From positions 1 to 28,435 of the forward strand of contig CAXMSE010000089.1 of the NCBI GenBank assembly GCA_964196195.1: a stretch of 28,435 nucleotides of DNA, in the 5' to 3' direction. This DNA is from OFTM10 sp964196195 (GTDB lineage Bacteria > Actinomycetota > Acidimicrobiia > Acidimicrobiales > Aldehydirespiratoraceae). This document shows, piece by piece, positions 1-7,213 of this stretch; position 1 is the first letter of the stretch, and every line of letters starts with the position of its first letter. Position numbers and translations under genes: made by a program. The notes below the pieces were generated by a model. The model was not told the origin of the DNA and searched no databases. It saw only the letters and a list, made by a program, of their open reading frames with translations.

Positions 1-1
1 A

Positions 2-316
2 GAAGGTGCGAGCTGCACGCGGGTGAACACCGAGCGCACGCGTACGTTCGTCGAAGACGGCCCTACCGAGATCGACACCGTGACCGCCCGCTACCGGCCC
101 GTGGGTCGGGCCTGCGACGGGTCATCCAGCCAGCCCACCACGAGCACCACACCGCCCACCACCACCATTCCTCCGACCACCAGCACCGCTCCCACCACGA
201 CGATCCCGCCGTCCACGACCACTACGACCACCACAGCACCAACCACCACAACCACCGCAGCGCCAACGACCACCGCAGCGCCTACGACCACCCCGATTGC
301 CGCCCCCGACACGTGA
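2..316 (+). CDS. C-terminal end of a secreted or surface protein with Thr/Pro-rich tail (5' partial)
   Basis: The frame is open from the window edge to the TGA at 314-316, so the true start lies upstream. About 45 residues of folded-looking sequence contain two cysteines and a stretch, TRTFVEDGPTEIDTVTARYRP, that looks like a beta-rich strand pair. This resembles the end of G5 or VanW-type extracellular domains, but I am not sure of that assignment. About 60 residues of almost pure Thr/Pro/Ala follow, typical of an O-glycosylated or wall-spanning linker at the end of an exported actinobacterial protein. The stop overlaps the GTG start of the next gene (GTGA), so the two are translationally coupled. 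A GTG at 23 could be a start but would leave no export signal. Confidence 0.5.
   Translation, partial: EGASCTRVNTERTRTFVEDGPTEIDTVTARYRPVGRACDGSSSQPTTSTTPPTTTIPPTTSTAPTTTIPPSTTTTTTTAPTTTTTAAPTTTAAPTTTPIAAPDT
139..306 (+). repeat. Low-complexity ACC/ACG Thr-Pro codon repeat
   Basis: Imperfect repetition of ACC/ACG/CCG triplets encodes runs such as PTTTIPPTTST and TTTTTTAPTTTTT. It forms the tail of the first gene. Slippage-prone length variation would be expected here. Confidence 0.8.
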
Positions 317-1608
317 CGAATTCCCAGGCGTCGACACCTCTCAGCAACCTCGAGGCCCTGATGTGGATGCTCGGACGAGATCCCCGCCTTCGCCCCACCG
401 TCACCGCGGTGGTGTTCTGCGAAGGAGAGGTATCCCTAGCGGCGCTGCGCCAGAGACTGGAGCGAGCGGCACGAGTAGTGCCTCGACTCCGACAGTGCGT
501 CGTGGGTGGGGCGTCGCCGCTGTCCACACCGTCGTGGGCCACCGACCCCCGATTCGTTCTCGCCCATCACCTCCGACTCACCGACCTGGGTGGCAATGCC
601 CCACGATCGGCCGTGGAAGAACTCGCGGCGGCCAACGCCGTTCAGCCGTTCGATCGTTCCCGACCGCTGTGGGATGTCACCCTTGTACGAGGGTTGGAAG
701 GACCAGAGTGCGCAGTGATCTTCCGCGCTCACCACGCGCTCACCGACGGAGTCGGTGGCGCTTCGATGATGCTCGAGATATTCGACGTCGACGGTCGACC
801 CGATCCTGTTTCCCAGCCTCCGGCCGCCAACCGCGCGCTCACTGGCACCCGGGCGGCGCGAACCGATCCCGCCGCCGCGGCCCACAGTATGGGCCGGATG
901 CTGGGTTCAGTGGCCCGAGCGACGCGCTCCCCCGATCCCGGGACACCGCAGCGGCCGCGACGCTCAGGTGCCCTGCCGACATTCGCCAGCCTGAGCGCAG
1001 AGATCGAACCCCTACGCCTGGCCGCCCGTCGCGAAGGAGGGACGATCAACGACGCCTTCATCACCGGTGTGGTTCTCGGAATCCGGGCCCATCACCAGCA
1101 GGCCGGACGGGCGACGAAGTCTCTGCGGATCTCAGTACCGGTCAACACCCGCTCCGAACCGGGCCATCAGGGAAACAGCTTCGTACCCGTCCCCGTGGAG
1201 CTGCACGTGGGCAACCTGAGTGCGCACCAGATCATGAACGAGGTCCACAACCGGGTCGTCGCAGCCAGGGCTCAGGCATCGAACGGGATCACCGAGTGGC
1301 TGGCCGGGGCCGGTCGCCTGATGCCAGCTTCCATCAGTATGGAGCTCGTCACGGCCATCACCCGCAGCATCGACCTAACCGCCTCCAACATCCCCGCCAG
1401 CCCTCTGGCTCTACAGCTGTGTGGGCGACCTGTGCAAGCGCTCATACCATTCGGACCCTTGAGTGGAACCGGTCTCAACGTGTCTTTGGCGTCGCTGGCA
1501 GGGGTCGGCCACATCGGTGTCGTAATCGACCCTGATGTCGTCGCCGACGGACCCGGCCTGGTCGCCCACATCCGGACCGGGCTGCAAGCCGTGATCGAGG
1601 GGCCATGA
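313..1608 (+). CDS. Wax ester synthase / diacylglycerol acyltransferase (WS/DGAT family)
   Basis: The 431-residue length is slightly shorter than typical bifunctional WS/DGAT enzymes (about 450-470). The acyltransferase motif HHxxxDG is intact as HHALTDG at residues 140-146. The N-terminus (PLSNLEALMWMLGRDP) resembles the usual family start. The C-terminal half carries the DUF1298-like region, including SNIPASP and a final GLNVSLASLAG segment. The family esterifies fatty alcohols or diacylglycerol with acyl-CoA at the membrane face to make wax esters or triacylglycerol. The GTG start overlaps the preceding stop, and its own TGA overlaps the ATG of the geranylgeranyl-reductase-type gene. These overlaps suggest the two lipid enzymes are made together. 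Substrate preference cannot be read from sequence. Confidence 0.93.
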   Translation: MTNSQASTPLSNLEALMWMLGRDPRLRPTVTAVVFCEGEVSLAALRQRLERAARVVPRLRQCVVGGASPLSTPSWATDPRFVLAHHLRLTDLGGNAPRSAVEELAAANAVQPFDRSRPLWDVTLVRGLEGPECAVIFRAHHALTDGVGGASMMLEIFDVDGRPDPVSQPPAANRALTGTRAARTDPAAAAHSMGRMLGSVARATRSPDPGTPQRPRRSGALPTFASLSAEIEPLRLAARREGGTINDAFITGVVLGIRAHHQQAGRATKSLRISVPVNTRSEPGHQGNSFVPVPVELHVGNLSAHQIMNEVHNRVVAARAQASNGITEWLAGAGRLMPASISMELVTAITRSIDLTASNIPASPLALQLCGRPVQALIPFGPLSGTGLNVSLASLAGVGHIGVVIDPDVVADGPGLVAHIRTGLQAVIEGP

Positions 1609-2849
1609 GCGAGAACCTCGACATCGTGGTCGTCGGAGCCGGTCCTGCCGGTGCGGCGGCGGCCACCGTCCTCGCTCGAGCCGGTCGCGAGGTGACTGTC
1701 TTCGACAAGGCCATCTTCCCCCGCGACAAGTGCTGTGGCGACGGCCTCACCACCCTGGCGCTAAGGGAGCTCGAGGCGCTCGGATTCGAGCCCAGCGCGG
1801 TGGAGTCGTGGCGATTCGTGGACGAAGTCGTGGTACACGGCCCTCGGGGCCGTGAGACCCGATACCCTCTGCCGATCGAGCGGGGTCTTCACGCTGCGGT
1901 GGCCCGGCGGGTCGATCTCGATGCCGCACTCGTCGAGGGAGCGCGGAAGGCCGGAGCCGAGGTCAGCGAAGGGGCTGCGCTCACCGGGGCGAGCCCCCAC
2001 GACACCGGTGTCCACCTCGTCTTCGACCACGATCGGCAGGTCAACGCCCGCACTGTCATCGGGGCCGACGGCATGTGGTCGCCGCTGAGAAAGGCACTGG
2101 GGATCTCGATCGACGGCTACCGCGGCGAGTGGCATGGATTTCGTCAGTACTACCGGGAGGTGGGGCCGAAGGCCGCTCAGGAACTCACCATCTGGTTCGA
2201 GCCCGACCTCCTCCCCGGCTACGCCTGGTCGTTCCCTCTCAGCGACGGTCGAGCTAATGTCGGTTTCGGGATCCAGAGGGGTGGATACCATCGCGTTGGC
2301 GAGATGAAGCAGCTTTGGGTCGACCTGCTCGAACGCCCCCGCATCCGCGAGGTGCTCGGCGACACCGCTGTACCCGAAGCGCCCCACAAGGCCTGGCCCA
2401 TCCCGGCGCGGGTCGGGCGGGCTCCTCTGCAGGGACCTCACACCTTGTTCGTCGGCGATGCCGCCGCGGTAACCGACCCCTTGACCGGCGAAGGCATCGG
2501 CCAGGCGCTGATGACCGGACGGCTGGCCGCCGAGGCGATCCTCGCCAGCGGGAACGAAGATCGTGGGCGCGCCGCGGGCACCCACGATCTCGGATCTCGA
2601 TACGAGCGTGAGGTGCTGCGTGAGCTCCTCGCCGATGATCGTATGGCCCGCCTCCTGATCCCCCTTCTCGCCAAGCCGCTCGTGGCCCGCGGCGCCCTGA
2701 GGCTCACCGGCGCCACTTCGTGGACCCGGCGCAACTTCGCTCGGTGGCTCTTCGAGGACTACCCCAGGGCAATGATCGCGACGCCACGCCGCTGGCACCG
2801 CAGAATGTTCACCGGCGACGGAGCCTTTGCTAAGGAAGCGGCCCCTTGA
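1605..2849 (+). CDS. Geranylgeranyl reductase family FAD-dependent oxidoreductase
   Basis: This is a 414-residue flavoprotein. The N-terminal Rossmann motif VVVGAGPAGAAAA (about residues 7-19) binds the FAD ADP moiety. The segment DKCCGDGLT at about residues 41-49 is typical of the geranylgeranyl reductase/ChlP group, and GDAAAVTDPLTGEGIGQAL (about residues 283-301) is the second FAD motif. Family members saturate double bonds in prenyl chains (geranylgeranyl groups, menaquinone tails, archaeal-type lipids). The ATGA overlap with the WS/DGAT gene suggests a reduced isoprenoid alcohol or quinone linked to ester formation, which is inference. A menaquinone- or polyprenol-reducing role is the main alternative. 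Confidence 0.88.
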   Translation: MSENLDIVVVGAGPAGAAAATVLARAGREVTVFDKAIFPRDKCCGDGLTTLALRELEALGFEPSAVESWRFVDEVVVHGPRGRETRYPLPIERGLHAAVARRVDLDAALVEGARKAGAEVSEGAALTGASPHDTGVHLVFDHDRQVNARTVIGADGMWSPLRKALGISIDGYRGEWHGFRQYYREVGPKAAQELTIWFEPDLLPGYAWSFPLSDGRANVGFGIQRGGYHRVGEMKQLWVDLLERPRIREVLGDTAVPEAPHKAWPIPARVGRAPLQGPHTLFVGDAAAVTDPLTGEGIGQALMTGRLAAEAILASGNEDRGRAAGTHDLGSRYEREVLRELLADDRMARLLIPLLAKPLVARGALRLTGATSWTRRNFARWLFEDYPRAMIATPRRWHRRMFTGDGAFAKEAAP

Positions 2850-2865
2850 GGCCGATCTTAGTTAT

Positions 2866-3330
2866 GTGTCCAGTCCCAGCGCCCCGAGCGCACGAGCTCT
2901 AGATGAGTCCCTCTCGCGCCTGCCACCGGATGTCGGGATTGCCCATCGCGGTTGGGATCGCCTTGTCACCGGCATGGGGGGCGCGTTCGTGTTGCACCCG
3001 CTCGATCCAGACGAGACTCCACGAGAAGCAGTCGAGCACGCCCACCGGCTCGCCGAGGCAACCCGCCACCGAATCGCTCAGCATCTCGCCTGGGTTCCCT
3101 TCGTCGACTGGTTCGTTGTCGACGACGATCCCGACCACGTGATCCCCGTGCTTCCGAGCACGATGGTGGAAGCCACGGTGCTCGAGGGACACGCGATCTC
3201 CCGGTCCATCGTCGACGAACTTCATCGGCACATCGCGATTGGGAGCCTCGCCCCTCTCTGGCACGATGGTCTCCCCGTCACCGACAACGATCTGGCCGAA
3301 GTGATGACACACATGCGGCCCCTGGGCTGA
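2866..3330 (+). CDS. Hypothetical protein, about 154 residues
   Basis: I do not recognise this family. The protein is soluble, acidic and mostly helical, with DPDETPREAVEHAHRLAEATRHR and a core containing VPFVDWFVVDDDPDH. No membrane segment or cofactor motif is visible. I chose the GTG at 2866, which follows the previous stop by 16 nt; a TTG at 2827 would overlap the upstream gene by 23 nt and is less likely. It continues the operon-like run with WS/DGAT and the reductase and ends 21 nt before the PAP2 gene, so a lipid-related accessory role is possible but not shown. Confidence 0.6.
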   Translation: MSSPSAPSARALDESLSRLPPDVGIAHRGWDRLVTGMGGAFVLHPLDPDETPREAVEHAHRLAEATRHRIAQHLAWVPFVDWFVVDDDPDHVIPVLPSTMVEATVLEGHAISRSIVDELHRHIAIGSLAPLWHDGLPVTDNDLAEVMTHMRPLG

Positions 3331-3337
3331 CGCTGCG

Positions 3338-3343
3338 TAGTCT
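3338..3343 (+). promoter_or_regulatory. Putative -10 (TAGTCT) of the PAP2 gene
   Basis: TAGTCT lies 8 nt before the GTG at 3352, consistent with a leaderless or near-leaderless mRNA. Confidence 0.35.
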
Positions 3344-3351
3344 TCTCTCTC

Positions 3352-3885
3352 GTGACCCCTGACTCCGATTCGGGATTCGTCGCCGCAATAGACCGGCTCG
3401 ACAATCGTTTCGACGCGCTCTGGGATCGAATTCGCGACATACCAGCGGCAGACCGCCTGTTCTACACCGCCTCAGAGGCAGCCGACTTCTCGGTGCTCTG
3501 GCACGCCATCGGTGTCGCGCAGGCTCTCATCGAGGACGACCCACGGATCGCAATAACCCTGAGCGCCGCGCTCGGTGTGGAATCCGCCCTGATCAACGGC
3601 CCGGTGAAGTCGTTGTTTCGGCGCCAACGGCCCATCCAGGACAAGCCTCGTCCGCTCACCCTGCGCCAACCGCTCACCAGCAGCTTCCCGAGCGGGCACG
3701 CGTCGGCGGCGATGGTGGCCGCGGCCTTGTTGTCGAGACAGGGGAACGCCCCGCTCTGGTACACACTCGCGGGGATCGTCGCCACAAGCAGGATCCACGT
3801 GAGAATCCATCATGGGTCCGATGTGGCTGGCGGGCTCGTGGCAGGTGCCGCGCTGGGTGCGCTGGCCCGGCGTCTGTTCGGCTAG
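3352..3885 (+). CDS. PAP2 superfamily phosphatase
   Basis: The 177-residue protein has all three phosphatidic acid phosphatase type 2 motifs: K86...RRQRP (residues 90-94), FPSGH (112-116) and SR-x5-H-xxx-D (S146, R147, H153, D157). These residues bind phosphate and form the phospho-histidine intermediate. The hydrophobic stretches around them are modest, as in small bacterial PAP2 enzymes that dephosphorylate phosphatidic acid, prenyl-pyrophosphates or related lipids. Downstream of WS/DGAT and the prenyl reductase it could supply diacylglycerol or a prenyl alcohol, but that is inference. The GTG start is preceded by a TAGTCT hexamer. The stop is shared within a CTAG with the convergent small gene. 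Confidence 0.88.
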   Translation: MTPDSDSGFVAAIDRLDNRFDALWDRIRDIPAADRLFYTASEAADFSVLWHAIGVAQALIEDDPRIAITLSAALGVESALINGPVKSLFRRQRPIQDKPRPLTLRQPLTSSFPSGHASAAMVAAALLSRQGNAPLWYTLAGIVATSRIHVRIHHGSDVAGGLVAGAALGALARRLFG

Positions 3886-3889
3886 CCGA
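3878..3889. other. Perfect palindrome TCGGCTAGCCGA carrying both stop codons of a convergent pair
   Basis: The central CTAG supplies the TAG stop of the plus-strand PAP2 gene (3883-3885) and the TAG stop of the minus-strand small gene (3884-3882). The palindrome has no loop, so it is not a classical hairpin terminator. Confidence 0.6.
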
Positions 3890-4064
3890 CGCCGGCGGTC
3901 TCGGGGGACTCCGACGGAACGAAGGTGAGGATCATCCTCAGGTCGAGAAGAAGATCGGCCACCTCGGTGCTCGACACGAGCTCGCGTCGTTGGAGATCGC
4001 CGAGGCCTCGATCGATCATCGAGAGCGCTTCCTGCAGCTGGGCCGCATCGATGGTTTCCGTCAT
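3882..4064 (-). CDS. Small hypothetical helical protein (60 residues)
   Basis: This is an acidic, amphipathic-helical small protein (MTETIDAAQLQEALSMIDRG start, then LQRRELVSSTEVADLLLDLRM). It has no cysteines, signal peptide or membrane segment. I do not recognise the family. Support for it being a real gene: a TAAGGT hexamer lies 6 nt before the ATG (plus-strand 4071-4076), the pattern seen before other genes here, and its stop is packed exactly against the PAP2 stop. It is divergent from the short-chain dehydrogenase. Confidence 0.65.
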   Translation of the reverse strand: MTETIDAAQLQEALSMIDRGLGDLQRRELVSSTEVADLLLDLRMILTFVPSESPETAGVG

Positions 4065-4070
4065 GTTCGC

Positions 4071-4076
4071 ACCTTA
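4071..4076 (-). promoter_or_regulatory. Leaderless-type -10 (TAAGGT) of the small minus-strand gene
   Basis: TAAGGT on the minus strand is separated from the ATG at 4064 by 6 nt, so transcription would start at or next to the start codon. Confidence 0.5.
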
Positions 4077-4139
4077 GCCGCGGCTCTCGGCACAAACGGA
4101 GCCGGATCGGTCGGAATTCATGGATTGAGCCATGCGACC

Positions 4140-4145
4140 TACGAT
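4140..4145 (+). promoter_or_regulatory. Leaderless-type -10 (TACGAT) of the short-chain dehydrogenase gene
   Basis: TACGAT is followed by 6 nt and then the ATG at 4152. This supports that ATG rather than the in-frame starts further upstream. Confidence 0.55.
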
Positions 4146-4151
4146 CGGCGG

Positions 4152-4928
4152 ATGGACATCAGCGGAGCAGTCGTGGTGGTTACCGGTGGCGCCAGCGGGA
4201 TCGGTCGGGCGATGGCCCGTCGGTTCGCGGCTGATGGAGCAGGAAACGTGGTGGTGGCTGATATCGATGGCAGTGGCGCGGCCGCTGTCGCGGCCGAGAT
4301 CGGTGGTCGCGACGAGTGCCTCGACGTAACCGACGAAAGTGCCATGGTGGCCCTGATCGACCGGGTCGAGGCTGACGTCGGGCCAATCGAGTTGTGGTGT
4401 GGCAATGCCGGCATCGGTACCGCCAGTGGCCTCGATCTCGCCAACGACGGCTGGAACGCGGCCTGGAACGTCAACGTCTTGGCCAACGTCATCGCGGCCC
4501 GCAAGCTCGTCCCCTTGTGGATCGAGCGGGGTTCGGGCCATCTCCTGATCACGGCTTCTGCGGCCGGTCTGCTCACCAACCTCGGTGATGCCCCCTACAC
4601 CGTCACCAAGCACGGAGCAGTGGCGCTGGCCGAATGGATAGCGATCACCCATGGGGCTCAGGGAGTACGGGTTTCCTGCCTCTGCCCCCAGGGCGTGCGT
4701 ACTCCCATGACCGAATCCGACGGCGAACTCGCCATCGAGGTGGTGAAGGCCATGGGCATGATCGAACCCGAAGAGGTGGCTGAAGCCGTGGCCGCGGGAT
4801 TGGCCGCCGACGACTTCCTCATCCTTCCCCACCCGGAAGTCGCCCGCTACGAGCAACGCCGGGCCGGCGATCGCGCCCGTTGGCTTGCGGGGATGAGGAA
4901 GCTCCAGGACAGTCTCCCCACCCCGTGA
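4152..4928 (+). CDS. Short-chain dehydrogenase/reductase (SDR family)
   Basis: This is a 258-residue classical SDR. The NAD(P) motif TGGASGIG is at residues 11-18, the structural NAG (CGNAGIG) follows, and the catalytic triad is S136, Y149 and K153 (YTVTK). An Asp after the second strand (VVADIDG) suggests NAD rather than NADP preference. The frame stays open upstream to 3990, but a TACGAT -10 six nt before 4152 and the family N-terminus fix this start. The TGA overlaps the GTG of the methyltransferase-glycosylase gene (GTGA). The substrate is unknown. Confidence 0.9.
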   Translation: MDISGAVVVVTGGASGIGRAMARRFAADGAGNVVVADIDGSGAAAVAAEIGGRDECLDVTDESAMVALIDRVEADVGPIELWCGNAGIGTASGLDLANDGWNAAWNVNVLANVIAARKLVPLWIERGSGHLLITASAAGLLTNLGDAPYTVTKHGAVALAEWIAITHGAQGVRVSCLCPQGVRTPMTESDGELAIEVVKAMGMIEPEEVAEAVAAGLAADDFLILPHPEVARYEQRRAGDRARWLAGMRKLQDSLPTP

Positions 4929-6004
4929 CCATCGATCCGACCACGCGGGCTATCTACGACGCCAACGCAGCCGAGTGGGCCGCGAAGCGGTCGACCGGGC
5001 GACGGGAGGAAGCGGTCGAACGCCTGCTCACTCGTGGGGGTCGCCCTGGGGCGCGCTATCTCGATGTCGGATGCGGAGCCGGGCTTCACCTCTCTGATCT
5101 CCCCGACGGCGCGGTAGGGCTGGACGCCTCGATCGAAATGTTGAAGGTTGCGTCCGGAGCGGTGGAGTCACCCCTGGTGCTCGGCGACGTCGCCGAGCTC
5201 CCGTTCGCATCACAGTCTTTCGACGGCGCCCTGGCATCTCGCGTCCACATCCACCTCCCCCGCTCATCGGTCCCGATCGCCTTCGCCGACCTGCATCGAG
5301 TCCTGAAAGTCGATGGGGTGGTCGAACTCATCATGTTCGAGGGCGACCAGGAGCTGATGCCAAGCTCCGACACCGACTTTCCCGGGCGGAGCTTCGCCTT
5401 CTGGCCCCGTGAGCATCTGGTCGATGTCGTCCACGGGGCCGGGTTCGGGATCGACGCGTTCAGTACCGTGGCCACAGGCCATTGGCCGCGCCATCAAGTC
5501 AGCCTGACGCGGCTACTGACCCTGCCCGACACGGTCGGCCCGCACATGCGGGCACTGGTGTGCGGGCTGAACCCGAGTGTCCATTCAGCAGAGATGGGAG
5601 TCGGGTTCGGCCGGGGCGGCAATCGCTTCTGGCCCGCCGCTCTGGCTTCTGGCCTCGTCAGCGTCGATCGCAACCCCCGCCATGCCCTACGTAACCACAG
5701 CATCGGCATGACCGACCTCGTCAAGCGGGCGACGCCCCGCGCTGATGCACTCACTCGCGATGAGTACCGCGAGGGGGTGGCCCGGCTCGAGCGTCTGTGC
5801 CGCTGGCTGAAGCCTGCTGTGGTGTGCATGGTGGGCCTGGCCGGCTGGCGGGCGGCGATGGACCGGCACGCCTCCCCTGGGCTCCAGGAGCTCACGCTCG
5901 GAGACAGGCCCGTGTATGTGATGCCGTCGACCAGCGGACTGAATGCTCACTCTCGGCTCGAGGACCTCACCGAACATCTGAGGGTGGTGCAAGACATCGG
6001 TTGA
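4925..6004 (+). CDS. Fusion of SAM-dependent methyltransferase and Mug-type mismatch uracil-DNA glycosylase
   Basis: The single 359-residue frame has two domains. Residues about 8-190 form a class I methyltransferase: LDVGCGAG (46-53) binds SAM, GLDAS follows strand 2, and FDGALASRVHIHLP is the usual post-motif II region. Residues about 205-355 resemble E. coli Mug. CGLNPS (213-218) matches the CGINPG active-site loop with its catalytic Asn (N216 here), then GGNRFW, then a GMTDLVKR segment. STSGLNAHS (335-343) stands in for the NPSGLSR minor-groove wedge. Mug enzymes remove uracil and ethenocytosine opposite G. No frameshift is visible between the domains. The GTG start overlaps the SDR stop. 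The methylation target is unknown. Confidence 0.85.
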   Translation: MTIDPTTRAIYDANAAEWAAKRSTGRREEAVERLLTRGGRPGARYLDVGCGAGLHLSDLPDGAVGLDASIEMLKVASGAVESPLVLGDVAELPFASQSFDGALASRVHIHLPRSSVPIAFADLHRVLKVDGVVELIMFEGDQELMPSSDTDFPGRSFAFWPREHLVDVVHGAGFGIDAFSTVATGHWPRHQVSLTRLLTLPDTVGPHMRALVCGLNPSVHSAEMGVGFGRGGNRFWPAALASGLVSVDRNPRHALRNHSIGMTDLVKRATPRADALTRDEYREGVARLERLCRWLKPAVVCMVGLAGWRAAMDRHASPGLQELTLGDRPVYVMPSTSGLNAHSRLEDLTEHLRVVQDIG

Positions 6005-6023
6005 GCCGTCGTCGCCGGCTCAA
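6001..6023. terminator. Bidirectional hairpin shared by two convergent genes
   Basis: TTGAGCCG (6001-6008) and CGGCTCAA (6016-6023) form a perfect 8-bp stem with a 7-nt loop. The left arm contains the plus-strand TGA (6002-6004), and the right arm contains the minus-strand TGA (6022-6020). There is no strong U-tract, so termination efficiency is uncertain. Confidence 0.6.
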
Positions 6024-6988
6024 CCAGTGGGGGCGAGATCGCGGATCGCGGCGTCGATCTCGACTCCCGGAAACGGCAACACTGCCAGCACCGGGGTGGT
6101 GATTCCGTTGTCGATATAGCGCTGGATATGGGCCCGACACTCATCAGCCGAGCCATGGATGATCAGGTCGTCGACAACATGGTCCGGGATCTTCTCGAGT
6201 GCTCCCCTGCGGTCGCCCGACTCCCATTGTTCCCAATGCTCGCCGAGGTCGTCGCCCCGGCCCATCCACTCGTGGAAGGCCCGGTAAACCGGCACGTTGA
6301 CGTAGGCCGCCATGGCGAACTTGCCTGCGGCGAGCGACATCTCACGATCAGGAGTCGGGGCCACGAAGAGTCGGGCCGCGATCTCGGCATGCGGGTTCTC
6401 TTCCCTGACGATCGCAGTGACCAGCGCGGCATCTTCGGTGGAAAGCCAGTTGACGATTGCCCCATCGCTTTCGCGACCGGCCAGACGCAGCATCCCTTCT
6501 CGGAGCGCGGCCACCAGGATCGGAATCGGCTGCTCCACCTCCACGGCGAGGCGAAACCCCTTGATCGAGAATGTCTCGTAATCCTCGGTGACCTTCTCCC
6601 CACTGAATGCGGCCTGGAGAAATCTCACTGTGTCGCGTACGCGCTGATAGGGCTTGTCGAACTCGATCCCGTTCCAGCGCTCGACGATCACGTTGGACGA
6701 CGAACCGATGCCCGCGACGAAGCCGGATTCCGCGGCCGAAGCCATCGACGCGATCGACTGGGCCAGCAGGGCGGCCCCGCGGGTGTAGGCCGGAAGAATG
6801 GCGGTGCCGAGCCGCATCGACGGATTCCAGACAGACGCGAGTGCCAGGGGGGTAAGGGCGTCCTCCCCCATCACTTCTGCTGTCCAGAGATCGGTGTAGC
6901 CCGCTCTCTCGAGTGCCTCGAATCGCTCTCGCTGGGAGCGAAGCGCACCGCCGAACGGGACCGTCATGCCGTATCTCTGCTGGGTCAT
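6020..6988 (-). CDS. LLM-class (F420-dependent type) oxidoreductase
   Basis: This is a 322-residue luciferase-like TIM-barrel protein. The N-terminus (MTQQRYGMTVPFGG) leads into RFEALERAGYTDLWTAEVMGEDALTPLALASVW, the usual LLM beginning with the Glu/Asp-rich active-site loop. FVAGIGSSSNVIVERWNG and PYQRVRDTVRFLQAAFSGE follow, both characteristic of F420-dependent actinobacterial members. The ATG at 6988 was chosen because TAGGAT lies 7 nt upstream; the frame extends further upstream without clear support. The gene is divergent from the small protein gene at 7037. The cofactor (F420 versus FMN) and substrate are inferred only from the family. Confidence 0.88.
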   Translation of the reverse strand: MTQQRYGMTVPFGGALRSQRERFEALERAGYTDLWTAEVMGEDALTPLALASVWNPSMRLGTAILPAYTRGAALLAQSIASMASAAESGFVAGIGSSSNVIVERWNGIEFDKPYQRVRDTVRFLQAAFSGEKVTEDYETFSIKGFRLAVEVEQPIPILVAALREGMLRLAGRESDGAIVNWLSTEDAALVTAIVREENPHAEIAARLFVAPTPDREMSLAAGKFAMAAYVNVPVYRAFHEWMGRGDDLGEHWEQWESGDRRGALEKIPDHVVDDLIIHGSADECRAHIQRYIDNGITTPVLAVLPFPGVEIDAAIRDLAPTG

Positions 6989-6995
6989 GGCTGCG

Positions 6996-7001
6996 ATCCT
7001 A
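6996..7001 (-). promoter_or_regulatory. Leaderless-type -10 (TAGGAT) of the LLM gene
   Basis: On the minus strand TAGGAT is followed by 7 nt and the ATG at 6988. Confidence 0.5.
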
Positions 7002-7024
7002 GGGCCAGTGTCACAGCCCTTCTG

Positions 7025-7030
7025 CATAGT
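7025..7030 (+). promoter_or_regulatory. Leaderless-type -10 (CATAGT) of the small gene at 7037
   Basis: CATAGT is followed by exactly 6 nt and then ATG. Together with the minus-strand -10 it makes a compact divergent promoter of about 48 bp. Confidence 0.45.
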
Positions 7031-7036
7031 GGTGTC

Positions 7037-7204
7037 ATGAAGGATCAGCTCGTCTTCCTCGACACCCACCAGGTCTGGCAACTCGATGCCGCCACCCGCG
7101 AATGTGGGCGCAAGGGAGTCGCCAATGCCCGTGCGGCGCTGCGCGCCTCTCAGGCCCGCCGGCGCGAAGAATCAGAGGCCGATCAACTCCCCGAGGCGGC
7201 CTGA
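7037..7204 (+). CDS. Small hypothetical protein (55 residues)
   Basis: MKDQLVFLDTHQVWQLDAAT is followed by a helical, charged tail rich in Arg/Ala/Glu (ANARAALRASQARRREESEAD). It has one cysteine, no membrane segment and no recognised domain. The defined -10 at six nt spacing and the codon use support expression. It is followed after 9 nt by the nuclease-like lipoprotein gene and may be cotranscribed with it. A nucleic-acid-binding role for the basic tail would be guesswork. Confidence 0.55.
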   Translation: MKDQLVFLDTHQVWQLDAATRECGRKGVANARAALRASQARRREESEADQLPEAA

Positions 7205-7213
7205 GCCGCATCC

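Noticed and set aside
297..1535. 412-codon frame overlapping the WS/DGAT gene
   Set aside because: It is an Arg/Pro-rich shadow with no domain. The overlapping frame contains the intact HHxxxDG motif.
6128..7036. Long plus-strand frame upstream of the small gene at 7037
   Set aside because: It is antisense to the LLM oxidoreductase. Only its last 55 codons, with a -10 at 7025-7030, look like a gene.
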